From the NCBI GenBank assembly GCA_023955335.1, contig JAGSGF010000015.1:1-60046 (forward strand): DNA of 60,046 bases. The letters are read 5' to 3'. This document shows, piece by piece, positions 53,395 to 60,046 of this stretch. This stretch comes from Yoonia sp. Its GTDB lineage: Bacteria; Pseudomonadota; Alphaproteobacteria; Rhodobacterales; Rhodobacteraceae. Positions within the stretch are counted from its first letter, which is position 1. Each line of letters begins with the position of its first letter. Position numbers and translations under genes: made by a program. The notes below the pieces were generated by a model that did no database searches, was not told where the DNA came from, and saw only the letters and a program-made list of their open reading frames with translations.

Positions 53395-55002
53395 TCAACC
53401 CTTGGCGGACAACAATGCTGGATCAGCTTGGACCAGTTTTTGAATCGTCGGCGTTTTGGGCCGTTCGAATTTGAACCTGATCAAAGTCATACCGCCCGCA
53501 ATCGGATCAGCCTGACAAGTGATGTGGCGTCCGTCATCCATGATTGCAGTATCCGTCCAAGGCTGGCGTAAACCCATGTGACTGGAAAATTCGCGCAAGT
53601 TTGTCCAAATGCGCGTGGGTGTGCAGCGGTCTTGCCATTTGCGCAGCTCAATTCGAAGATCATAGTGCGTCAAGCCATCTGCAAGATCAGTGCCCCAAAG
53701 CGTGCTGTATGCAGTGTTTGCCATGACAAGGTTGCCAGCGTTCGAGAAAACAACAACGGCATCCTCAATATGGTCGATCACAGCTTGACCTGTTTCAATT
53801 TCTGACCGGAACCGACGGGTTAGCGAAATCTCGGCGCTGATATCTTCGAAAAACAACGCGAACGCACCGTCAGGATGGGGTCGACCAGTGACGCGGAATG
53901 TTTGCCCATCGGGTAGATCCCAATGTTCGGAATACGTCCCGTTTTTTGCGGCTTGCTCCATTGCACTGAACTGCTCTCGCCAAGAGGTGTAGTTTTTTGG
54001 CTCCGGGAGCATTCTGGACTCGCGGAGCCGATCAAGAACCGCATCCAGCGTTGGCCGTCCCGACAAGAATTCAAAGTTGATGCCTGTCATATCCAACAGC
54101 GCCGGATTGAATGTGGCCAATTGCCGTCGGCTGTCAAAGATCGCAAGTCCGATCGAAAGCTGGGCAAATGTCTGGCTAAGTGTTTGTACAAAATTGCGCT
54201 GGGCCAGCTCTGCACGCACGATAGAATCTGCCCCTGCTGCATAGTGGAACGTCGCTGTTTCCGATTTGTATGTGGAGATGTCAAACCAGCGTGGTGCGTC
54301 TTGGTCGGCGATTTTAAGCGATTTTCGTGTCTGCGTGGATTCAAGCGCTACTGTATCATCAAACTCGCCAAACAGTGGGGTATTCGACAGACGCGCCGTT
54401 TCAATTTCCGCGCCGGCACAAGCGTCGGCAACCTGAAAATAGGCATCGTTTGCCCAGAGCAGCTGCCCTTTCTCGTTGCACCGCCACATCATTGTTGGCG
54501 CGTTTTTTACGACATCGCGCAACTCCGCCAATTCAGTATTTCCCTTGACCAAGGTCAAAGCGTTGATCTGGGCGACGTTTGCGTCAGAATGCCCGCCAAC
54601 CGTGATGCGAATGGTATTTCCTGCCGGTACGATATTTACCCAACTGGAAGATCCATCAATGGCCGCCAAGACAAGCGGTTCCGCCTCACATTCATCAAGC
54701 GTTTGTCGCAGGTCGCCAAATGTTGGTTCAAGCACAGCAATAATCGAATCCCGATGCGGTTCGGAAAACCCAGCCTTAGAAAGCAACACTGCAGCATCGC
54801 ATGTTGAGTCAATGATATCCTCGCCATCAAGCAGAAATGCGATGTCGTCACGACCCGTTTCGCGCCGTAAACGTTGGGGGCGACGTGAAAACTTATGGGA
54901 CACTGCAATGCCCACCGTTGCAATCATTGCCGCCAAAAAGGTGACCACAATTAGATCAAGAATTCCTAATGCCATGCCTACAACCGTCCATTTTTGTCCC
55001 AA
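53395..55002 (-). CDS. membrane-anchored PAS-domain protein lacking a kinase domain
   Basis: A 535-residue protein with one N-terminal transmembrane helix (about 10-33), a linker, and two or three PAS-like domains: around 165-285 (VVKNAPTMMWRCNEKGQLLW), 290-400 (AIFDSRRQLATFNPALLDM) and 408-510 (HIEDAVVVFSNAGNLVMANT). It ends about 25 residues after the last PAS without any HisKA or HATPase motif. In several alphaproteobacteria the tsaE-amgK-murU-addBA block is preceded by a DivL-type sensor kinase, so this may be a truncated relative. That is inference. It lies 40 bases upstream of tsaE. Confidence 0.75.
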   Translation of the reverse strand: MGQKWTVVGMALGILDLIVVTFLAAMIATVGIAVSHKFSRRPQRLRRETGRDDIAFLLDGEDIIDSTCDAAVLLSKAGFSEPHRDSIIAVLEPTFGDLRQTLDECEAEPLVLAAIDGSSSWVNIVPAGNTIRITVGGHSDANVAQINALTLVKGNTELAELRDVVKNAPTMMWRCNEKGQLLWANDAYFQVADACAGAEIETARLSNTPLFGEFDDTVALESTQTRKSLKIADQDAPRWFDISTYKSETATFHYAAGADSIVRAELAQRNFVQTLSQTFAQLSIGLAIFDSRRQLATFNPALLDMTGINFEFLSGRPTLDAVLDRLRESRMLPEPKNYTSWREQFSAMEQAAKNGTYSEHWDLPDGQTFRVTGRPHPDGAFALFFEDISAEISLTRRFRSEIETGQAVIDHIEDAVVVFSNAGNLVMANTAYSTLWGTDLADGLTHYDLRIELRKWQDRCTPTRIWTNLREFSSHMGLRQPWTDTAIMDDGRHITCQADPIAGGMTLIRFKFERPKTPTIQKLVQADPALLSAKG

Positions 55003-55043
55003 ATGAACATTCGAATAGTAAGGTTAATGTCAGGTTAAGCTTA

Positions 55044-56417
55044 CTAATTAGTTTCAAACGGTTCGTTATCACCGAGGGCATTCCGCGTCGCATCAGACTG
55101 CGGCGAGCGTGGCCACGTCACGTCAATAACGGCACCGCCCCGCCCATAAGAATGACGGGGTGCATTGCGAAAGTGGGTGCGGGCGCCGGACCGTTCCAAA
55201 AGGGTTTTAGCAATGAATAACCCCAGTCCCATACCAGAATAGCCGGGCCGTTTTTGTTGGTCCGCACCAGCACGGCGCCTGCTTACAAACGGATCTCCAA
55301 TCCGGCCAATGACCGATGCGGGGAACCCTGCGCCATCGTCAGAAATTTGCACCCGCAATTCAGTTTCCGTCCAGCTGATTGTGACGTCAACGGACGATTC
55401 GGCAAAGTCGACGGCGTTTTGGATAAGGTTGCGCAAGCCGTGCACGATCTCGGGGCGACGGGGTACGATTGGGTGCCCTCCGGCGCTGCTGTCTTCGGGT
55501 CCAACATGATAGTTGATGGACTTGTCGCGATCGGCATGTGGCTCTGCGGCTTCGCGAACCAATGCCTCGATCGGGGCGTTTTTGACTTGGCGGTCGTCCT
55601 TGCCGGCGTGTCCCATCGATAGCAAGATTTCGCGGCAGCGGGCGGCTTGGGCATGGATCAAATTAACGTCGTCAGTCAATTCGGGATCATCTGCGACTTC
55701 GGCGCGCAACTCGCCACTGACCAGCATGATTGTGGCAAGCGGTGTGCCAAGTTCATGCGCAGTCGCGGCGACCACGCCACCCAAGTCCGTCAGCTTTTGT
55801 TCGCGCGACAATGCCAGCTGCGTCGCCAACAATGCCTCGCCCATGTTGTGCATTTCCGTGGTGACTTGGCGGGCGTAAATCCCCAAAAATACGACCCCGA
55901 TCACCAGCGCCAACCAAAACCCGAATTGAAACAAACCGGGCAATACCAGCGTCACATCATTCGCTGTGATGATGGGGAGATTAAATTGGCTCAAAACGGA
56001 CGTGAGCACAATTGCGACGCCCCCCAGCAAAACAGTGCTGCCCAGATGAAGCACCGTTGCAGCGATTGTCACGGGGGCCAACAGCAACATCGCAAATGGA
56101 TTGTTCAGACCACCAGTAAGAAACAACAGAACGCTAAGCTGAACGATATCAAACGTGAGCATCAAGAACGCCTCGCGTTCTTTCAGCCGTTTGTTTTCAG
56201 GATAAATGAAACCGATGATCAGGTTAACGATGATTGACGCACCGATTGTCATTGCGGCCAAGCCGGTTTCCAGTTGCAGATCAAATAGCCGCACAGCGAC
56301 GATCAATGCGACGGTCTGACCGAGCACGGCGAACCAGCGGAGCGTGACAAGCGTCCGTAATCGTACCCAATTGCTACGCTGTCGTTCTTCAAGCATTTCG
56401 AATTCAGTACCGGACAT
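55044..56417 (-). CDS. regB: redox sensor histidine kinase RegB/PrrB
   Basis: Membrane sensor controlling respiration and, in phototrophs, photosynthesis genes in response to redox state. The 457-residue protein has six transmembrane helices (about 25-185), the ubiquinone-sensing GGLNNPFAM (102-110), H-box AATAHELGTPLATI with His221, redox Cys261 in AARCREIL, and N/G boxes NLIQNAV and GMGLGLFIAKTL. ATG 56417 has AAGGAT upstream; a longer frame extends through senC on the other strand and is not real. Divergent from senC-regA. Confidence 0.93.
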   Translation of the reverse strand: MSGTEFEMLEERQRSNWVRLRTLVTLRWFAVLGQTVALIVAVRLFDLQLETGLAAMTIGASIIVNLIIGFIYPENKRLKEREAFLMLTFDIVQLSVLLFLTGGLNNPFAMLLLAPVTIAATVLHLGSTVLLGGVAIVLTSVLSQFNLPIITANDVTLVLPGLFQFGFWLALVIGVVFLGIYARQVTTEMHNMGEALLATQLALSREQKLTDLGGVVAATAHELGTPLATIMLVSGELRAEVADDPELTDDVNLIHAQAARCREILLSMGHAGKDDRQVKNAPIEALVREAAEPHADRDKSINYHVGPEDSSAGGHPIVPRRPEIVHGLRNLIQNAVDFAESSVDVTISWTETELRVQISDDGAGFPASVIGRIGDPFVSRRRAGADQQKRPGYSGMGLGLFIAKTLLERSGARTHFRNAPRHSYGRGGAVIDVTWPRSPQSDATRNALGDNEPFETN

Positions 56418-56501
56418 CACAGATCCTTGAGTGCGACTAGCTGTTCCAAAGGTACGCCGTGTGAGATAGTTCATCAATGCGGCCAATTGGAAAGGGTTCA
56501 A

Positions 56502-57110
56502 ATGTCGAAAATCATTGCAATTGGGGCAACTGTTACTGTGCTTGCTTTGATCGGGGGAACGTTTGCGATGACGCGAATGCGCGCGCCGACTATGGCTGAT
56601 TGTAGTACCAGCGCTGTGGGTGGCGCCACGATTGGCGGGCCGTTCGAGCTGGTCGACGAAACCGGACGCACGGTGACGGATGCTGACGTAATAACCAAGC
56701 CGACGCTGATCTATTTCGGTTATACGTTCTGCCCTGATGTGTGCCCGCTCGATGTGGCGCGCAATGCAGCAGCGGTCGATATTTTGGCTGAGCGCGGGCT
56801 CGACGTATCGTCTGTCTTCATAACGATCGATCCAGCCCGAGACACGCCCGAAGTGGTGGGTGATTACACTGATAATTTCCACCCTGATATGATTGGGCTG
56901 ACCGGGTCAGATGCCCAAATTGCCGCCGCATCCAAAGCGTACCGCACGTTTTACTCCAAGGCCGATGACGACCCCGAATATTACCTGATGCAGCATTCAA
57001 CCTTCACTTATCTGACGTTCCCCGATAAAGGTTTCGTCGAATTTTTCCGCCAAATTGACAGCCCCGAAAAAGTGGCCGATGCTGTGCAGTGTTTTATTAT
57101 GGCAACCTGA
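56502..57110 (+). CDS. senC: SCO1/SenC copper chaperone
   Basis: Membrane-anchored periplasmic copper protein that helps assemble the CuA/CuB centre of cytochrome c oxidase. The 202-residue product has an N-terminal membrane anchor (5-24), the copper site YTFCPDVCP (Cys77, Cys81) and the distal His in MQHSTFTY. Located between regB (divergent) and regA, the standard reg/prr cluster order, linking oxidase assembly to redox signalling. Confidence 0.92.
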   Translation: MSKIIAIGATVTVLALIGGTFAMTRMRAPTMADCSTSAVGGATIGGPFELVDETGRTVTDADVITKPTLIYFGYTFCPDVCPLDVARNAAAVDILAERGLDVSSVFITIDPARDTPEVVGDYTDNFHPDMIGLTGSDAQIAAASKAYRTFYSKADDDPEYYLMQHSTFTYLTFPDKGFVEFFRQIDSPEKVADAVQCFIMAT

Positions 57111-57172
57111 CAAGTTGACCATGCTGGATCACACGCTAATTGGTTGATTAACCGAACAGGAGTTCTGGCGCG

Positions 57173-57724
57173 ATGGACATGGCTGATCTGAAACTTGGGG
57201 ATGACCGGTCCTTGTTGCTTCTTGACGACGATGAAGCATTTCTAAAACGGCTTGCCAAAGCGATGGAAAAGCGCGGATTTACAGTTGAAACTGCGGGATC
57301 TGTTGCGGCGGGTAAAGCCATTGCGACAGCTCGGCCCCCTGCCTATGCAGTGTGTGATTTGCGGCTTGGCGATGGCAATGGACTGGATGTTGTCGAGGTG
57401 CTACGAGAGCGTCGCCCTGATGCGCGGATCGTGGTTTTGACCGGATACGGCGCGATTGCCACGGCGGTCGCTGCGGTTAAAATCGGGGCCACCGATTATT
57501 TGGCCAAACCTGCCGATGCGACCGACATTACAAACGCCCTATTGGCGCAGGAGGGCGAGATGCCTCCACCGCCAGAAAACCCAATGAGCGCGGACCGCGT
57601 GCGTTGGGAACATATTCAGCGCGTGTTCGAGATGTGCGACCGGAATGTATCAGAAACCGCCCGTCGTTTAAGCATGCACCGCCGTACATTGCAGCGCATC
57701 TTGGCAAAACGCAGCCCGCGTTAG
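57173..57724 (+). CDS. regA: redox response regulator RegA/PrrA
   Basis: DNA-binding partner of RegB. The 183-residue protein has the acid pocket LLDDDE (18-20), phosphoacceptor Asp62 in CDLRLGDGNG, a short polyproline linker (PPPPENP) and the highly conserved C-terminal Fis-like helix-turn-helix, VFEMCDRNVSETARRLSMHR. Downstream of senC by 62 bases. Its stop shares TTAG with the convergent GNAT gene. Confidence 0.94.
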   Translation: MDMADLKLGDDRSLLLLDDDEAFLKRLAKAMEKRGFTVETAGSVAAGKAIATARPPAYAVCDLRLGDGNGLDVVEVLRERRPDARIVVLTGYGAIATAVAAVKIGATDYLAKPADATDITNALLAQEGEMPPPPENPMSADRVRWEHIQRVFEMCDRNVSETARRLSMHRRTLQRILAKRSPR

Positions 57725-58227
57725 GCCTGTAGGACCAGTTTCTTGCGAATGCGGGTCACGGGTGTGCCATCTGATAACGGCAAGTTTGGGATTTCGGCGT
57801 AATCCGTGAACCCAAGCCCGCCATAATATTTTAGGCCACCAACATTATCCGCCCTGATCGTTGCATCGATAGTTTGCACGCCAGCGGCGACGGCGGCACG
57901 CCGTGTGGCTGACCACAGCTTTTGCCCGATCCCCAACTGACCTCGATCAAGTGCGACAAATGACGCGATGATCGCCCAGCCGTCTGGCATCGGATCACTA
58001 GGATTGGCTGGCCAGCCAAGAAACTGAAACCCGGATAGCCGCCCGTTTGTGATCGCGACTTGCACGCTAATCACACCGTCGGGCGCAATGTAGTGATCGC
58101 GCATTTCAGTAGCGGTCATCGGTGTCTGATGCGCAGTTGTGCCGCCAGCGGCGATAACGCCGTTCAAAAGCACAGCCATTTGCGGTGCGTCGCCAGGTAC
58201 AGCGGGCCGAATGCGTGTGTTGATCAT
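57721..58227 (-). CDS. GNAT-family N-acetyltransferase
   Basis: A 168-residue GNAT protein. The acetyl-CoA site is the RGQLGIGQKLWSATRRAA segment, and the C-terminal NVGGLKYYGGLGFTDY is typical of the fold. The N-terminal region resembles the phosphinothricin-acetyltransferase-like branch, but the substrate is unknown. Starts in an ATGA overlap with the stop of an HD-domain hydrolase. Confidence 0.8.
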   Translation of the reverse strand: MINTRIRPAVPGDAPQMAVLLNGVIAAGGTTAHQTPMTATEMRDHYIAPDGVISVQVAITNGRLSGFQFLGWPANPSDPMPDGWAIIASFVALDRGQLGIGQKLWSATRRAAVAAGVQTIDATIRADNVGGLKYYGGLGFTDYAEIPNLPLSDGTPVTRIRKKLVLQA

Positions 58228-58814
58228 AATCTATCCATCAGGTTGGCATGGCGCATGGTAAAGTCATTGCGGACTTCGACAGGGGGCCGCAGCCGAATTT
58301 CTAGCGTTTCGGCCAATTTAGTGTCTATCTTTCCAAAGAATTTATCAGCCTCGGCTGCCGTAAACCCTGCAATTTGCACGGCTTCCAGCCATGCTGAAAT
58401 CTTATCCGCCTTCTTGATCTGCTTCTTGATCGTGACAGGCAGTTGCGCAGGAAGGCCAAACCGGATGTGGATCGCGGCCATCAATCGGTCGTCGAGCACG
58501 CCATAATCTCGGCCAACGGCGGCCTTCACGGGGCTGATCATATCCCCAATCACGTATTCGGGCGCATCGTGCAAAAGTGCGGCGAGCTGCCATTTGATAG
58601 GTGCTGTCGGGTTCTGCGCTGTGAAAATATCAGTGACCAATAAAGAGTGTTCGGCGACGGAATAGGCGTAGTCCCCAATCGTCTGTCCGTTCCACCGCGC
58701 CACAAATGCAAGCCCGTGAGCGATGTCTTCGACCTCGATATCCATTGGTGTTGGGTCCAGTAGGTCAAGCCTGCGACCCGATAACATACGCTGCCATGCG
58801 CGCGGCTGTTTCAT
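58224..58814 (-). CDS. HD-domain hydrolase (YfbR-like 5'-nucleotidase family)
   Basis: A 196-residue metal-dependent phosphohydrolase. Motifs: YSVAEHSLLVT (first His), LAALLHDAPEYVIGDM (HD pair and Glu) and KKADKISAWLEAVQIAG (last Asp). Relatives such as YfbR hydrolyse deoxynucleoside monophosphates; the substrate here is inferred only. Start ATG 58814 (MKQPRAWQRM) is favoured over an upstream in-frame codon at 58832. Divergent from ahcY across 78 bases. Confidence 0.78.
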   Translation of the reverse strand: MKQPRAWQRMLSGRRLDLLDPTPMDIEVEDIAHGLAFVARWNGQTIGDYAYSVAEHSLLVTDIFTAQNPTAPIKWQLAALLHDAPEYVIGDMISPVKAAVGRDYGVLDDRLMAAIHIRFGLPAQLPVTIKKQIKKADKISAWLEAVQIAGFTAAEADKFFGKIDTKLAETLEIRLRPPVEVRNDFTMRHANLMDRL

Positions 58815-58892
58815 ATGTGACCTCGTGACCATTGTCGTAGGGGGGTTGCGGTGCTAAATGCCCCAACAACCAGATGAAAAAGGATGTGCCAG

Positions 58893-60046
58893 ATGGCGAC
58901 GGATTATATTGTAAAAGATATTGCATTGGCGGGCTTTGGCCGCAAGGAGCTCGATATCGCGGAAACCGAAATGCCGGGGCTGATGTCGCTGCGGACAGAA
59001 TTCGGTGACGCCAAACCGCTGGCTGGGTCCCGCATTGTTGGATCTTTGCATATGACGATCCAGACGGCGGTTCTGATTGAGACGCTAACCGCGCTTGGCG
59101 CTGATGTGCGCTGGGCGTCTTGCAACATCTTTTCCACGCAAGACCATGCCGCGGCTGCGATTGCAGAATCCGGTGTTCCGGTGTTCGCGATCAAAGGCCA
59201 GTCATTGACCGAGCATTGGGATTATTTGGATCGCTCGTTCATGTTCCCCGAAGGCGCGAACCTGATCCTTGATGATGGTGGCGATGCCACGCTGTATATT
59301 CTGCTGGGTGCCCGCATGGAAGCTGGCGAAGATGTGCTGGCTGTGCCGACATCCGAAGAGGAAGAAGCCATCAAGGTTCAGATCAAGAAACGTATCGCCG
59401 AGACGCCGGGTTGGTTTGCCAAGACGAGGGCCGCGATCATGGGTGTGTCCGAGGAAACGACGACAGGTGTGCACCGTCTGTATGACCTGCATAAGAATGG
59501 CCAGTTGCCGTTCCCTGCGATCAACGTAAATGACAGTGTGACCAAATCCAAGTTTGATAACAAATACGGCTGCAAAGAGAGCCTTGTTGACGGTATTCGC
59601 CGTGCGACTGACACGATGATGGCCGGTAAGGTCGCTGTTGTGTGCGGTTACGGCGATGTTGGCAAAGGGTCCGCTGCGTCCCTGTCCGGCGCTGGTGCCC
59701 GCGTAAAGGTCACTGAGGTCGATCCAATCTGTGCATTGCAGGCTGCGATGGACGGCTTTGAAGTCGTATTGCTGGAAGACGCAGTTGAGACGGCTGACAT
59801 CTTTATCACCACAACTGGCAATAAAGACGTCATTCGCATCGAGCATATGCGCAAGATGAAAGACATGGCGATCGTTGGTAACATCGGCCACTTCGACAAT
59901 GAAATTCAGGTCGCATCCCTGAAAAACCACAAGTGGACGAACATCAAAGACCAGGTCGACATGATTGAGATGCCATCTGGCAGTCGGTTGATCCTGCTGT
60001 CCGAGGGGCGGTTGTTGAACCTTGGTAACGCAACCGGTCATCCGTC
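58893..60046 (+). CDS. ahcY: S-adenosylhomocysteine hydrolase (partial, runs off the right edge)
   Basis: Breaks SAH into adenosine and homocysteine, relieving inhibition of methyltransferases. The first 384 codons are visible without a stop. [15 protein letters not shown] start, [18 protein letters not shown] substrate region, [10 protein letters not shown] (with catalytic Lys/Asp), and the NAD fold [13 protein letters not shown] plus [13 protein letters not shown] and [18 protein letters not shown] precedes the ATG at 58893. No SAH riboswitch is recognisable in the 78-base leader. Proximity to the reg cluster recalls Rhodobacter. Confidence 0.95.
   Translation, partial: MATDYIVKDIALAGFGRKELDIAETEMPGLMSLRTEFGDAKPLAGSRIVGSLHMTIQTAVLIETLTALGADVRWASCNIFSTQDHAAAAIAESGVPVFAIKGQSLTEHWDYLDRSFMFPEGANLILDDGGDATLYILLGARMEAGEDVLAVPTSEEEEAIKVQIKKRIAETPGWFAKTRAAIMGVSEETTTGVHRLYDLHKNGQLPFPAINVNDSVTKSKFDNKYGCKESLVDGIRRATDTMMAGKVAVVCGYGDVGKGSAASLSGAGARVKVTEVDPICALQAAMDGFEVVLLEDAVETADIFITTTGNKDVIRIEHMRKMKDMAIVGNIGHFDNEIQVASLKNHKWTNIKDQVDMIEMPSGSRLILLSEGRLLNLGNATGHP

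Noticed and set aside
56418-56882. N-terminal extension of regB in the same frame
   Set aside because: It would run antisense through senC and lacks membrane-sensor similarity; the ATG at 56417 has a ribosome-binding site.
58815-58892. SAH or SAM riboswitch in front of ahcY
   Set aside because: The leader has only 78 bases shared with a divergent gene, and I could not fit the known conserved core; some G/C-rich pairing is possible but not convincing.
59202-60041. Long minus-strand open frame (279 codons) at the right edge
   Set aside because: It is antisense to ahcY, which has complete family motifs in the plus strand.
1-60046. tRNA, rRNA, CRISPR arrays, insertion sequences, prophage
   Set aside because: No clover-leaf or TTCRANNC-type arm in gaps, no regularly spaced repeats, and no transposase or integrase motifs were seen; gaps are mostly too short.

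Overview
This window looks like a chromosomal segment of a Roseobacter-group alphaproteobacterium (Rhodobacterales). The evidence is gene content and order: a RegB/SenC/RegA redox module near ahcY, a parB-parA-rsmG-mnmG-mnmE-rho-hemJ block facing maf-aroE-coaE-dnaQ, a tsaE-amgK-murU-addB-addA-trxA operon, and a MaeB malic enzyme with a phosphotransacetylase tail. GC content is moderate, with a short very AT-rich stretch near 33.5 kb. Apart from the first 0.76 kb, coding is dense. Many genes overlap by ATGA or TGATG, and I see no insertion sequence, phage, CRISPR array, tRNA or rRNA.

Layout. 1-760: decayed DNA with a frameshifted divergent 4Fe-4S ferredoxin-domain pseudogene and a REP-like palindrome. 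0.76-2.6 kb: two L,D-transpeptidases around a CAP-domain lipoprotein. 2.7-10.9 kb: a leftward run with an m5U-type RNA methyltransferase, two half-size ABC exporters, a LysE exporter, CCA-adding enzyme, a CoA-type Nudix hydrolase and Hsp33. 11-19 kb: a second Nudix enzyme, a membrane protein, argG, a sulfotransferase/class IV aminotransferase pair, periplasmic MsrA, a PfkB sugar kinase and maeB. 19-26 kb: mutS, grpE-hrcA, rph-rdgB-hemW.

26-37 kb is the cell-cycle core. ParA and ParB, two perfect parS sites (28287-28302 and 30187-30202), and an AT-rich, DnaA-box-bearing gap between hemJ and maf (about 33.35-33.76 kb) together mark the probable replication origin. Genes on both sides of the gap point away from it, as expected for co-orientation with replication forks.

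37-45 kb: envelope and protein-quality genes (secB, fxsA, a Tim44-like gene, mltA, smr, an MFS transporter, and hslV/hslU separated by a DUF2157 membrane protein), then trxA with the only clear intrinsic terminator I found. 45-55 kb: AddAB recombination, MurNAc recycling (AmgK/MurU), TsaE and a membrane-anchored PAS protein without a kinase domain. 55-60 kb: regB divergent from senC-regA, a GNAT and an HD hydrolase, and ahcY running off the right edge.

The most noteworthy observations are the oriC/parS landscape (including a parS that is also the start of mnmG), nine convergent gene junctions that all either overlap or leave at most 3 bases, the kinase-less PAS protein in a DivL-like position, the sulfotransferase-aminotransferase pair, and several local repeats and hairpins at translation starts. 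I did not find a clearly new multi-gene system.
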